Assembly: GCA_963924555.1 (NCBI GenBank)
Contig: OZ004581.1
Location: 5,867,338-5,931,337 of the forward strand
Source: Crambe crambe
Taxonomy: Eukaryota > Porifera > Demospongiae > Poecilosclerida > Crambeidae
Length of the DNA: 64,000 nucleotides
Direction: 5' to 3'
Shown: positions 44,346 to 56,079 of the stretch, piece after piece
Layout: each line of letters opens with the position of its first letter
How positions within the stretch are numbered: position 1 is the first letter of the stretch
Notes under the pieces: model-generated
Told to the model about the DNA's origin: nothing
The model's database searches: none
The model's input: only the letters and a program-made list of their open reading frames with translations
Translations under genes and position numbers: made by a program

Positions 44346-45266
44346 ACTCAGTCGAGGTATACTCACCTCCATTATCGGTACGAAGAATTTCCTACCTGTT
44401 GACTTCTCGACTTGAACCTTCCATTCACGAAATCGTTGAAAAACTTCATCTTTCCGTTTTAAGACATACACCCACACATGATGAGTGTGATCATCAATAA
44501 AAGTGATAAAGTATTCACCACCACCAAGTGATTTGGTTCCGATCTTTCCACACACATCGCTATGTATTAGCTCTAGAGGCTGCTCTGCTAGTTTTGACGT
44601 CCTTGGTTGGAATGGTAGTCGATGACTCTTCCCTTCTGTACATGATTCACAAAAGTCAAAATCTTGTAAACCATCAAGAGATAAACCATTCACCATGTTT
44701 TCTTTTGCTAGTAACTGCAGATTTCGTACACTCAAGTGGCCAAATCGACGATGCCAAATGATACTTTTCAAACTTTCATGATCACAAATCGAGTGGATTT
44801 GTTGCATTGCTCCATCATAGTCCAGGTAGTAAAGACTTCCTTCTCTGTGTCCACTAGCAACAAGCCTTGACTTGGCATCCTTGATTTCACACTTTGACTC
44901 AGTAAATGTAGTCACCTTATCTTTCTTGGCAGCAGAGGTCACGCTGAGCAAATTATATGCTAGATCAGGCACAAATAGCACATCATAGAGGGTACACTCT
45001 TGGATTTTGTTGTGTGATAGTCTCATTCTCAAAATCATGTTACTTCGCCCTGCTGCTTGAAGACTGTGTCCATCACCGAGAGTTACTGTCAACGGTTTGC
45101 TCAGAGTTTGAAGATTAACGAACTGACTCTCACTGTTGCACATGTGACAAGTGGCCCCAGAATCTACTATCCATTGATCATGGAAATCAGATGACAAGGC
45201 ATGTTGAACTACCAAACCTGTACTTTCGTTGTCAGAACTATTTTCATCTTCAGCTGAGATTGTCAC
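44329..45266 (-). pseudogene. Copia protease-to-integrase region
   Basis: The frame has the pre-protease linker, the aspartic protease start (WIVDSGATCHMCNS, where copia proteases have DSGA), the integrase HHCC finger (IWHRRFGHLSVRNLQLLAKE, CESCTEGKSHRLPF) and the DDE core start (LELIHSDVCGKIGTKSLGG with the first Asp, YFITFIDDHTHHVWVYVLKR). A one-base shift near 44,385 separates it from the following RTDNGGEYTSTEF stretch, after which the nested element is inserted. Confidence 0.9.
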
Positions 45267-45305
45267 CTTGAAGGCTCCAGTTTTGGTTTTCTTCTTGGCT
45301 TTGGT

Positions 45306-45869
45306 TTAATCCTTGATCTTTGCATAATCTTCGCAATCCCTTTTGAAATGGCGTGGTTTGTGGCAGAAGTGACATCTTGCTCTCTTAAGTCTTGTGATCA
45401 ATGCTCCTTCTTGGCCTAACTCAGGTGAACGATTCTTCAGCTTACTCTCTTCGTGTAAGAGACATCCAGCTGGGACTTCAGTGCTAGCTTCGAGGGCAGT
45501 TACTAGCACATTGTAGCACTCTGGCAAGCTGGCAAGGAGATATACTACACGGTCTTCCTCTTTAACAGGCTCATCTATCACAGAGAGTTCGTCAAAAATC
45601 TCGGTCATTGTCTTGATGTATTCTTGCACTGATCTGCCATCAGTCAACCTTAGAGAGAACAGCTTCCGCTTCAGCTCCAGCTTATTAGCCCATGTATTCC
45701 TTTGAAACTGATTTGCTAAGGCCTTCCAGACCACTTCTGGATCCTTTGGGTCTGCTCCAATCAAGTACAGTAGACTAGGATTCATGGCCAACACAAATAC
45801 GGCAAGCAGGTAAATCGCTGGATTCTTCTTCTTCTTCTCTATCAGAGTGCGGTAGCAACAACGGTACAA
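45306..45869 (-). pseudogene. Copia gag with zinc knuckle, 5'-truncated
   Basis: The frame contains the copia gag signatures DPKDPEVVWKALANQFQRNT, LKRKLFSLRLTDGRSVQEYI and LLASLPECYNVLVTALEA, and ends in a CCHC knuckle (CHFCHKPRHFKRDC). The true N-terminus is replaced beyond about 45,800 by repeat-derived sequence. A stop separates gag from the protease frame at 45,303-45,306. Confidence 0.88.
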
Positions 45870-47335
45870 AAGGTAATTATCCAGAAATCATACCTGTAGC
45901 TTGAGTGTAGGGATGACTCAGACGGCCGCGCGCGCCGCCTATAGACTAATACAAAAGTGAAATTCTAGTTCCCCCACTTAGACCTAACAAAAGCTACTGT
46001 GAATGATTATCCAGCCTACTAGAGCCTACTACAATGTGCAGACCAAGTTTCAGGACCAGGGAGCTTACTGTTTCAGAAATACGGCAAGCAGGTAAATCGC
46101 TGGATTCTTCTTCTTCTCTATTAGGCCACATCAACTTAATTACTTGTTTATCATCCCCTCCCTCTCCTAATTTTTGCTCTTCTGGATTTTTAATTTTATT
46201 TCTACTGAGCATGTGCATGGTGTACTTTATTTGAAATTTAGGCATGATTTTCAGTATAATTTCAGTTTTGGTGGCTATTAAATTATGTTCTTCAAATAAA
46301 GTGTACAGCTACTACTTTTAACTTGTTTTCAGTGGAACTTCAGCTTTTTGTATGTTTTCATAATGATAGCTTTTTAAACAGGTGCCATGGAAACCAATAA
46401 AAAATAAAAATAAAAGCCTCCCCCCCTCTCCTAATTTTTGAAGAAATTAGGATGATAAACAAGTAATTAATTTGATGTGGCCTTATTATTATTATTATTA
46501 TTATTCTTAGACAACCATATATCTCGAACCACTCAAGCTACAGCTATGATTTCTGGATAAATCCACTCCAAATTCTACGAACTACGATCTTTTCTACTCA
46601 TTGATCCTCGAAAGAGTTGATAAAAAAGGAGACACTACGGAGCACAGCACTCGACTAATTCAATTAGGAAGCCATCTTTTCTATAATACGCATGCGCATG
46701 TATTTGATATCCAATTATTCGAAATTATAATATTACTCAGCTGTCTCTAGCTAGCTAGCTAGCTAGCTCTAGATAATGATGATAGACTACTGTATCGACT
46801 CAGGGATTTAGATTAACGACGGTAGACTCTATTTCAGCATCTTCCTTCGACCTCCAAGTATAGCTCAACAATAACACAACACCTTGACTCGTTGATAATG
46901 ATTGGGCTGGTATGCTGGAGAACTATTGGAGAACTATTCTTCTTTCATCTGTCCCTGCATACACATAGAAGAATGAACTCTATACATAGCTAAAACCATA
47001 AAAGAGAGGAAAAAGACCAGGAACAAGTAAGGGAAAAAGCATTTCGTGAAATGAAAAAAGATGTAGGGATGACCACTGCGCAAAAAAGTAAGGAAACAAG
47101 AAGGATGGAAATGGGATCAATCTTTGTTCTGTATATCCAGCCAACAATCCCTACATATACGTACATTACTACACTATAATCTGAAGCTACCCGACGTATA
47201 TGTAGGGATTATTGGCTGGATATACAGAACAAAGATTGATCCCATTTCCATCCTTCTTGTTTCCTTACTTTTTTGAGCAGTGGTCATTCCTACACATTTC
47301 ACGAAATGCTTTTTCCCTTATTTTATTATAGGGCA
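45838..47335. repeat. Repeat family A plus foldback family C, copy 2
   Basis: It starts with the tip TATCAGAGTGCGGTAGCA and a short rearranged piece. It continues with GGCCGC-rich sequence and CCGCCTATAGACTAATACAA, then the family A body and the family C foldback (GGGATCAATCTTTGTTCTGT mirrored around 47,185). Within it an inverted pair CACATCAACTTAATTACTTG / CAAGTAATTAATTTGATGTG (46,128-46,485) frames another small element. It interrupts the copia gag. (ATT)n is at 46,484-46,504 and (CTAG)n at 46,750-46,770. Confidence 0.8.
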
Positions 47336-47487
47336 ACTGGATACTAATTGTAGCTATGTAGTTCATTGGCATAATAAGAGCTAAAATAAATCTGATCTGG
47401 GGTTAATGCTGATGGAGCACATATCTATACAGCTTATAATAGACCATAATTTTTTTATTGCCTTTACTGGTGTTATGCATGTACCTT

Positions 47488-47577
47488 ATAGCACAGTCAA
47501 TTTTGAGTAGTGTGGTATAAAAATTATAGCATTTGAATGAACCATTTCTAAAATATGTTGTTTGATGATGATGAAAA
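47488..47577 (+). promoter_or_regulatory. Duplicated upstream block 2 (promoter or first-exon candidate)
   Basis: TATAGCACAGTCAATTTTGA followed by GTAGTGTGGTATAAAAATTA matches the block at 27,538. A TATAAAAA box (about 47,515) lies about 40 bp ahead of an ATG at 47,555, which opens an acidic frame (MLFDDDENGNSTL) reaching a possible donor AA|GTTAAG at about 47,626. A second frame at 47,568 would give a hydrophobic signal-like peptide. The block lies 3 kb upstream of the CARD exon and could be its promoter. This is inference. Confidence 0.35.
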
Positions 47578-47892
47578 TGGCAATTCTACTTTGTCTTCTA
47601 CTCTTCATACTTGCTGTCTTCAAGTTAAGAGTTGCTGACTGTAGGAGGGAAGTATTCTGGAGTTATGAAGAAGTAATAGTCCGATGGGGCAATCTGTGCC
47701 ATCCCTACTTAGAGGGTACTATTGTACCCTCTAATTAGACCCTAGTCATGTGATCAACTAATTTGTTTAGATCACTCTGATCTAGCTAGCTCCATGTGTT
47801 TTATTGCATGGTACACTCATGATGCTATAATGCTCTCGGTGATTGTTAAGGGGACTGCCAGACTCCCAGAACTGAAAATGAAAATAACAGTA

Positions 47893-50245
47893 ATGAAGTA
47901 GGATATAGTCTCAGCATAAATCTTGTGTGTGGTTGTGGTCTAAAAATCAATTTTTTTCTCGGTCCCAGTCACACCCTCTTCCTAGCTGTCCCTCCTATAG
48001 CCCGCGCGTTGGTCCCAGGGGTAAGGCATAGCATCTGCTCGTAGAATAGCAGCAAGTAATTGTTGTTAACCTTGGTTTCTACCATGGCAGTTAGGTAAGG
48101 CTTGGCTGGACCATCTAAGGTTTCTATCCATACCTCTTCTTGCATCTCTGTACCTGGTGGGACTAGATTGTTGCACCTGAATCACACAGCATGTGTGAGA
48201 CATCTGTGTTACCTATCCTCCCAGGCATGGTAAGTGCCCTATCTTTCACCTTGCACAAACTGGGTACATGGGCTACATTAATCTGCTTTCTTTTGGGGCA
48301 TGCAGTTCCTAGTTAGATTCTGTTTTGCTTTCATCTTTCACATACTCGTTTGAAGTTTGACTAATTGCATTTTTGCTATCATCAGGTTGGGTCATGTGCT
48401 GGTCTTGTGTTCCACTGTCTAAAAGGCTTCTTGTATGGGTTTTTATGCCAGGTATTCTTCTTATCCTCCCAACTCTGTCTCTTGTCTTCTACTCTCTCTT
48501 CTTTAGGCTTTAGAGTCCAGGGTTTGTTAGCATCCATCTTAAGCTCATCTAAGCCTTTCAGAGCACAGTACTTGCCAGCTATGTTTGCTAGGCTCTCTAT
48601 ATTTGCTGGTTCTTTCTCTCTACAGTACTCTTGCATGTCAGTAGGCATCTTTTGTAGCATAATTATTCTCAATTGTAAACTTCTCCATCACTTCATCAGG
48701 AGAGTCTCCCATTGAGTCCATAGCGGACTATCATATTTGCAGCTTTGACTCCAAATCGGTGAGCATGATTAATCCCTCTCAGGACAAGTTTGGCAGCATT
48801 GAGAGATCGACGTGCATTGTTGACAACAAACTGAGCTGCAATGAATCCAGCATTGGCAACCTTTAGGATGTGTCTAGAACTCCTCACTATTTTCTCTGCA
48901 ATACGGAGAGCTACAGCAAACCTTCTAGCCAATTTCATCATCTGTGTTCCCATATGTAGCATAATTATTCTCAATTGTAAACTTCTCCATCACTTCATCA
49001 GGAGAGTCTCCTACAGCAAACCTTCTAGCCAATTTCATCATCTATGTTCCCATAGCTAAAAAGGAGTCACCAGCTTTCTTGGGAAATGTCTAGAGGCATA
49101 TCTAGTGGTTATATTGGCTGTTGAAGTCTTTTTGAGAACATCAATGTCGAGCTTAGCTTCTGGTGGTAAGCCAGATATAGCAACTGTAGCTTTACTATTC
49201 AAAAGTGGTATCATGTGACTTGCTCTATAGCTGCATCAGGGATTTCCCTGCATTCCATGTTTGTTTGAAACAGTTATGTCTTGGTCTTTTGACATTGGTG
49301 TGGGAGGTGGTATGGCTTTCAAGGCTTCTCTATGCTCTTTAGCTTCTTTTTTTTTTCTGCCTCCCATCTTTCTTTGCTCCCTATTCTTTGGATTCTGGCT
49401 TGCTCTAGCCTTTCCTTTTCAGCTTTCTGAGCTTGGTCTTTTGCATTATTGTTGCTAATGACTGCTCTAGCAATGCAGTATAAGCTTGTCTTCTCTTTCT
49501 CGAGCTTTAGCAATTTCATTTTCTCTTTCTATTTTGGTGTCTTTCTTCCATATCTGCCAAGGTTTCCTCAAAAAAGCTCTGTTTTGGGTCTGTCTACTAG
49601 CTTGATTTGTTTGTACTACTTTCTGTTAGGGTAGCTAGGTACCTTTCCTCCTTGTCGGAGGGGTAGTATTCTCCAGCTGTTGGATCCAATCCATGGTCTG
49701 TCAGCTGTCCTTCTCTGTTTCTTGGTACTGATCTGTCCCTGGGAAGTTTGTTGGTTCTCCCAACCTCCTTTTTGGTAGCCATGTCTGTTTCTTCTCTACT
49801 GGCTGGATACTGTTTACTCTACACAGAGGAATAGGTGAATACTTCTACAAAGGTTTATCTCGGGTTCACAGAGACTTTTAAAGTACAAGTTAACAGGCTT
49901 GTATTCTGCTTCTCCACACAGGAATATGTCTTGTCACCACACAGGCTTGTCTTGTACTTCTCCACACAGGAGTCTGTCTTGACACCACACAGGCTTCTTG
50001 TGCCACACAGGCTTGTCTTGCTACACAGGCTTCTTCTAGTGGTAGCTCGACTGGATCTGGTGAGCTCCTTCCAGCTGCCACTAGTTCGGTAGACGTTCAC
50101 CATGAGGTAGGATATAGTCTCAGCATAAAGCATGAATGTTCAAAAGTTATTGTGTGTGGTTGTAGTCTAAAAGTCAATTCTTTTTCTGGTCCTGGTCACA
50201 CCCTCTTCCTGTCCCTCCTATGGCCCACACGTTGGTCCCGGGCAG
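47893..50245 (-). mobile_element. Gag-only (non-autonomous) LTR retrotransposon
   Basis: Direct repeats at about 47,893-48,030 and 50,101-50,245 share GTAGGATATAGTCTCAGCAT, AAA, TGTGTGGTTGT and CACACCCTCTTCC; I take them as LTRs with approximate borders. The interior has only gag-like minus-strand frames (49,597-49,782; 49,319-49,519; 48,696-48,974; 48,382-48,672) and no protease, RT or integrase. Its leader next to the right LTR holds repeated CACACAGG (minus strand CCTGTGTGG), like the leader of the element at 42.6 kb. It probably depends on a relative's enzymes. Confidence 0.65.
48382..49782 (-). pseudogene. Broken gag of the non-autonomous LTR element
   Basis: Going 5' to 3' on the minus strand: an N-terminal piece (MATKKEVGRTNKLPRDRS, ATLTESSTNKSS), a charged coiled-coil piece (DQAQKAEKERLEQARIQR, KERWEAEKKKKLK), and a C-terminal piece (KEERVEDKRQSWEDKKNT). 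A segment near 48,660-48,710 is duplicated at about 48,957-49,015 (GCATAATTATTCTCAATTGT), showing internal rearrangement. I see no zinc knuckle. Gag is inferred from position and charge pattern. Confidence 0.5.
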
Positions 50246-50574
50246 TGGTCTGCCTAACAGTGATGTAATGCACTCACCTTTGGCTTGTGCATTACATTCA
50301 CCTCAAGAGAGTGAACATAATAACCGGGGTAACTCTGGACCAGGTAACTTTGGGTACTAGGAAAACACTAATGACTTTTCAAGTTCTTACTTGGTATTCA
50401 CATTGGTTTTGATGTTGATTAATTTTCATGGTCATGTTCAACAATCACATGAAAATTAATTACCTTGTACAAAATAGTGTAAGAGCTAATTACAAGTAAG
50501 CTAAAACAACCAAATAATTATAGTAACATGTAAATTGTAAGCATAAAATTTATGGTATTCTCCTGCCACTATAG

Positions 50575-50787
50575 ATACATCCGAAATGAATGATCCTATC
50601 AAGGTAGCTGCCTCCTTTCAGCTCCTTGAAAACGATGACTTTATAAGAGCTACCAGAAAGCTGAATAAAAAAGAGGACATTTTAAAACTAATAGAGGAAA
50701 AAGTCAAAAATGGAACCTTCACTGTATTTTTCAAAACCCTGGAGTCAGATCATCCTACACTAGCTAATGCAGTGAAAGAGAATTACC
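50575..50787 (+). CDS. Gene 2, CARD-like exon
   Basis: Acceptor CCACTATAG|ATACAT and donor TACC|GTGAGC, phase 1 at both ends. It encodes a helical pattern with CARD spacing: KVAASFQLLENDDFIRAT, then KKEDILKLIEEKVKNGTFTV and FFKTLESDHPTLANAV. The last two match CARD helices 4-6 (K..iL.li..kg..aF..fl.aL...hp.La). CARDs recruit caspases through homotypic contacts. Helix 1 is not visible and is probably on an unseen upstream exon. If the donor is not used, the frame stops five codons later (TGA), giving a free CARD peptide. The mini-exon and caspase exon downstream match in phase. Confidence 0.62.
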
Positions 50788-50917
50788 GTGAGCAATGATA
50801 ATTTTTATACACCATGCAGGTCAAGGTTAGCCTGTATAATGATTTTATCATCATCAGCAATACTTTGCTTAGCTACATACGAGTTGATAATGTTTTTTTG
50901 TTGTTGTTTTTTTCCAG

Positions 50918-50938
50918 GTTGTATGGATGACAAACCTG
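50918..50938 (+). CDS. Gene 2, 21-bp mini-exon
   Basis: It lies between a strong acceptor (TTTTTTTCCAG) and a consensus donor (CTG|GTAAGT). At 21 nt it is phase 1 to phase 1 and adds CMDDKP plus split codons. It joins the CARD exon to the caspase exon in frame. Skipping it also keeps the frame, so it may be alternatively spliced. Confidence 0.5.
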
Positions 50939-51523
50939 GTAAGTATAATTTATGTGTGTAATGAGGTAGGTTGCTGGTTATTAGCTTTTGTCCTCAGGTA
51001 TAAGGCTGCATCAAATTAATTACTCATCCTAATTTCTTCAAAATTAGGAGAGGGGGGGGGGAGACTTTTAATTTTATTTTTTATTGGTTTCCATGGCACC
51101 TGTTTGATTATGAAAACATAAAAAAAGCTGAAGTTCCACAAAAAAATCATGAAAACAAGTTAAGAGTAACTTTATTTGAAGAATAACAAACTATAGCCAC
51201 CAAAACTGAAATTACACTGAAAATCATGCCTAAATTTCAAGTAAAGTACACCATGCACATGCTCAGTAGGATAAAATTAAAAGTCCAAAAGTGCAAAAAT
51301 TAGCAAGTTTGGGAAGGAGCGGATGATATACAATACCAGATCTCTCCACTGTTACAAATATATATAAGTGATGGTGATGAGATACACATTGTGATGAAAT
51401 ATGTCTCTTGAACTTAGTTTGGCTCCACTTTATTATGCAGTTACATTTATTCTCAGTCCCTGTTTGTTGTATATTAATTTACATTGCTAACATAAGAAAC
51501 TAAAATTGACTTTTGTATTGGTT

Positions 51524-54500
51524 ATCAGAGAGTGCGGTAGCACTCTCTATGTAGGGATGACTTGGACGGCCGCACACGCCGCCTATAGACTAATACAAAA
51601 ATGAAATTCTAGTTCCCCCACTTAGACCTAACAAAAGCTACTGTGAATGATTATCCAGCCTACTAGAGCCTACTACAATGTGCAGACCTAGTTTCAGGAC
51701 CAGGGAGCTTACCGTTTCAGAAATACAGCAAGCAGGTAAATCGCTGGATTCTTCTTCTTAATTCTCTTCTTATTATTCTTCTTAGACAACCATATCTCTT
51801 GAACCACTCAAGCTACAGCTATGATTTCTGGATAAATCCACTCCAAATTCTACCAACTATGATCTTTTCTACTCGTTGATCCTCGAAAGAGTCGATGAAA
51901 AAGGAGATACTACAGAGCACAACACTCGACTAATTCAATTAGTGGAAGCCATCTTTTCTATAATACGCATGCGCATGTATTTTATATCCAATTATTCGAA
52001 ATTATAATATTACTCAGCTATCTCTAGCTAGCTAGCTCTAGATAATGATGGTAGACTACTGTATCAACTCGGGGATTTAGATTCACCAATCCATCTACCG
52101 GTAGACTCTATTTCAGCATCTTCGACCTCCAAGCATAGCTCAACAATAACAACACCTTGATTCGTTGATAATGATTGGGCTGGTATGCTATTGGAGAACT
52201 ATTCTTCTTTCATCTGTCCCTGCATACACATAGAAGAATGAACTCTATACATAGCTAAAACCATAAAAGGGAGGAAAAAAGACCAAGAACAAGTAAGGGA
52301 AAAAGCATTTCGTGAAATGAAAAAAGATGTAGGGATGACCACTGCTCAAAAAGGTAAGGAAACAAGAAGGATGGAAATGGGATCAATCTTTGTTCTGTAT
52401 ATCCAGCCTACAATCCCTACATATATGTCGGGTAGCTTCAGATTATAGTGCAGTAATGTACGTATATGTAGGGATTGTTGGCTGGATATACAGAACAAAG
52501 ATTGATCTCATTTCCATCCTTCATCCCTACATCTTTTTTCATTTCACAAAATGCTTTTTTCCTTACTTGTTATTAATAATAATAATGTAATAATAATAAA
52601 TAAGATTGACATACTGACCTACTGGCTATAGTCATCAGAATTCTATTTGGGCCATCTTTTAGAGCGGCACCTAGAGACTTCTATTAGTTTTCACTACAGT
52701 TCTGTTACACAATTCAGTGATATCAGTAGCATTCAGAACACTAGCTAATCTTTCTTCGCCATTTTTTGAAGCTCTAAGGGGCAGGGCCATGTAGGTGCGC
52801 ACTAGCTAGAGCTGTTCAGCTTCGAGATGATCTAGCAATTTCTTCTGGTCAAATGGTGTTTCAGTCATTCCTCAGTACAGATTCTCATCCTACACATAGT
52901 CAGTACTTAGCTCTCCTCACTTCACCATGCCAGTGCCTCCAACCTGTCAGTGTGAACTTTGATTTCAGGCTCCCATTTTCGCTAGCTAAGCTAGTTCTTC
53001 AGTTAAACCGTTTAGCTAACTATCTATCCTGGTCAGATGGTGTTCCAGCCATTCCTCAGTATACATGCTCATCCTACATGGCTGTATGTAGTCTGCTCAC
53101 TTCATCATGCCAGTGCGTGCGCCTCCAACATGTCAACTTTGATTTCAGTATAAAATGCTCCACTTAATGCTGTAATATAAAATGTATAAGTTAAATTTCT
53201 TGAGTACTTTTGGACAGATTTCAGTAAAAAATACTTTGGAGTTTTAGCCTTAATGAGGTTTTCAAAAACAGCTTGATAAGGTCTCTTTCTGGTTGGTTGT
53301 AGCAGCTGCAGACGACTCGCAATCTAACAACCCATCATTCGTTCAGAGATTATATCAAAGGAATAGTAGTGAGGGTCCTGGTGCAAAATAGCTTCTATTA
53401 GCTAATGGAGCTGTAATTTTGACTATATGCATCAAACTCTGTGAGAACACCAAGTAGGGTCGGTCAATGCAATCCAACTGAGCTGGGCAGGCAAAGCCTG
53501 GAGTGTTCTCTCATGTCAGAGTCTGTCTGTGATGCTGGTGACCCAAGGTAAGGTCTGCCATTGGTGCTTATCATCCACAAAAAGGTCAGAGTTAGAGCTC
53601 TAAGTGTTGATATGGTACTCAATGGGGCAGAGATTCCTGATGTTATGGGGCAGGACTAGCAATAACTGTTGCACAGTTGCAGCTTTCAGAGCAACTGACT
53701 CTAGTACTAATACAATATCGAAAGCCTTGTGACAGTCTTGCCAGTTCAGTAAGAAATGAATTTCCAACATTCCCTAATGGTAGCTTAAAGAGGTTAGACC
53801 TCCAATAAACCACCTTTGTGTAGGCTGAATGCAAGGATTTGGAAAAAGATTCTGAATTGCAGGACAGCTGGTAAGCCTACCCTAGTTTCCACAATTCTTT
53901 GTTGTTGGATTCTCTGTGCACGAAGCTTTCAAGCTTTGAAGCCTTTAAAGCTCTAAAACATTGTTCGATCAAGCATTGGTTCAAGTTGTCAACTCTGTAG
54001 AAGTGCTCAAACAGGTACGTAGATCACCACATACTCCCAAGTGCTGCTATCTACGTACCACTCCTACCCATAATGCTATTTCACAACCATCCAGTGTTGA
54101 TAGTATACACAGTATAGCAGACAACCTGATCATATTGAACCAAAGTAAGGAGAATTGCCTGCCTTTGTCACTGTGACAATACCAATTTTCAATTGGGGAT
54201 GTATGGTAGGGTGTGGCATCAGGCTGCTTCTGATTAATATCATGTGCTGCTTGTTCCTGCACAAGGTCCTTCTCCTCAGATTGCAGTAGATTCTATGTGG
54301 CCGCTCAAGATCCTGCTCAGAAGACTTATCCATCAGCTTTCTCGCATACAGCATGAACAGTATTAGCAGTCTCTTTACAAAAGCTTGTGCTTGTGAGCTA
54401 GTTTGTGACATCATGACGCATTCATTCTTGAACATGATGACTAATGAAACCTTGTGAACCCCTTGTAATTGGTTCAATACGTTTTCTTTGCAGCCAAAGA

Positions 54501-55686
54501 CTGTGATTTGGTGAGCAGAGTATGTGATCATAGATATGAGACTCCAGTAGCTAATTCTAATGTAGGTGTCCTACTCATCTGATCAGAGAGTGCTAGCACA
54601 CTCTCTAAGTAGGGATGGCAGGTCAAAGGTCTGTATAAACTAAAAACTCTTCTTTCTCTTCTACCCTACAGGTTCTCAGAAGGCTACAGTTAATCATTAC
54701 ATCTATATAGAAGAGAGAAGAATGTTCAAAGATCTAATAAAACTGGAAAAAAAATGTAGGGATGACCATTGCTCAAAAAAGTAACGAAACAAGGGTAGTG
54801 AAGAAGGATGAAAATGGGATCAGTCTTTGTCCAGCCAACAATCCCTACATATACGTCGGGTAGCTTCAGATAATAGTGCGTATATGTAGGGATTGTTGGC
54901 TGGATATACAGAACAAAGACTGATCCCATTTCCATCCTTCCTCCCTACCCTTGTTTCCTCACTTTTTTGAGCAATGGTCATCCCTACATTTTTTTCCATT
55001 TCATGGACTTGTCTTTTTTTCTCTCTAATAAGTTTTATGGTTTTATGTAGAGTTCATTCTTCTATCTGTAAGCAGGGACAGATGAAAGAAGAATACATAG
55101 CAGCCCAATGATTATTATCAGCGAGTCAAGCCTTGAAGTGTTGAGCGGTCGAAGATGCAGAAGAGTCTACCGGTAGATGGATTGGTAAATGTAAAATCCC
55201 CGAGTAGTCTATGACCTAGCACGCACATAATCTTTAGCTCTGATCTTTTGCTGCTGACTAATATTATAATTTCGAATAATTGGATATTAATTACGCGCAT
55301 GCGTATCGAAAATATGGCTTCCAATAATTAAGTTAGTCGAGTACTGTGCGCCGTAGTGTCTCCTTTTACATCGACTATTTCGATGGTTGACGAGTACAAA
55401 AGGTAATTATCCAGAAATCATACCTGTAGCTTGAGTGGTTCGAGAGATATGGTTGTCTAAGAAGAAGAATAATAATAGAAAAGAAGAATCCAGCGATTTA
55501 CCTGCTTGCCGTATTTCTGGCTCCCCGGTCCTGAAACTTGGTCTGCACTTTGTAGTAGGCTCTAGTTGACTGGATAATCATTCACTGTAGCTTTTGTTGA
55601 GTCTAAGATGGGGAACTTAGTCTATATGCGACGCATGCAGCTGTCCGGGTCATTCCTACATAGAGAGAGCTACCGCTCTCTCTGAT
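51524..55686. mobile_element. Large foldback element with about 1-kb inverted arms and hairpin tips
   Basis: The left arm 51,524-52,580 is the reverse complement of 54,720-55,686. Each arm consists of repeat A (CAGACCTAGTTTCAGGACCA; TTATGATTTCTGGATAAATC-like) and foldback C. The outer tips are hairpins: AGAGAGTGCGGTAGCACTCT on the left and AGAGAGAGCTACCGCTCTCT on the right, each next to GTAGGGATGAC or its mirror. The 2.1-kb centre has no transposase I recognise. It includes a repeated segment (CACTTCACCATGCCAGTG at about 52,917 and 55,964; CACTTCATCATGCCAGTG at 53,098) and another tip hairpin at 54,584-54,606. It lies in the gene 2 intron. Confidence 0.75.
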
Positions 55687-56079
55687 AGTAATAAGTAAGT
55701 TCAACGCCCTGACTTATTGGCTATAGTTATCAAAATTCTGTTTGGGCCATCTGTCAGAGCTCCTAGAGGCTGATCTTTTGCTATTAGTTTGGACTACAGT
55801 TCAATTTCACATCGGCAGCACTCGGAACACTAGCTAATCTTTAGAGTGTGAACTTTGATATCAGGCTCCCATTTTCACTAGCTAAGTTAGCTCTTCAGTT
55901 TAATCATTTAACCGGAATAGATAGCTAACTAATAGCTAACTATCTATGGTATGTAGTCTGCTCACTTCACCATGCCAGTGTGTGCGCCTCCAACCTGTGA
56001 ACTTTGATTTCAGTATAAAATGCTCCCATTTTAATACCATGAATTTCAGCTATCATTTTGTTAGCAACAAGTGAGTGCA

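Larger units (their letters stand above)
40437..45870 (-). mobile_element. Ty1/copia retrotransposon, decayed and split by a nested insertion
   Basis: On the minus strand the order is gag (45,306-45,869), integrase N-terminal part (44,329-45,266), then after a 1.7-kb insertion the integrase end, RT and RNase H (40,593-42,620). Integrase before RT plus the sequence signatures place it in Ty1/copia. Its 5' end is cut by repeat family A near 45,838. No LTR was found at either end. Confidence 0.9.

Noticed and set aside
47568..47730. Secreted peptide with a hydrophobic signal-like start
   Set aside because: The frame is short, competes with an acidic frame in the same DNA, and runs into a repeat tip. 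There is no homologue or exon support.
39030..50574. One giant gene running from the S8 peptidase into the CARD-caspase exons
   Set aside because: The S8 exon ends in a clear TAA and has no good donor near its end. Two separate genes fit better.
53303..53389. Short last exon (acceptor GGTTGTAG, about 28 codons, TAG)
   Set aside because: It is open and bordered by an acceptor but lies inside the foldback element's centre. It has no homology and no partner exon in phase.
51524..55686. Helitron with a 3' terminal hairpin
   Set aside because: Both ends carry hairpins and the arms are inverted. There is no CTRR end or A/T target context, and no Rep/helicase sequence.
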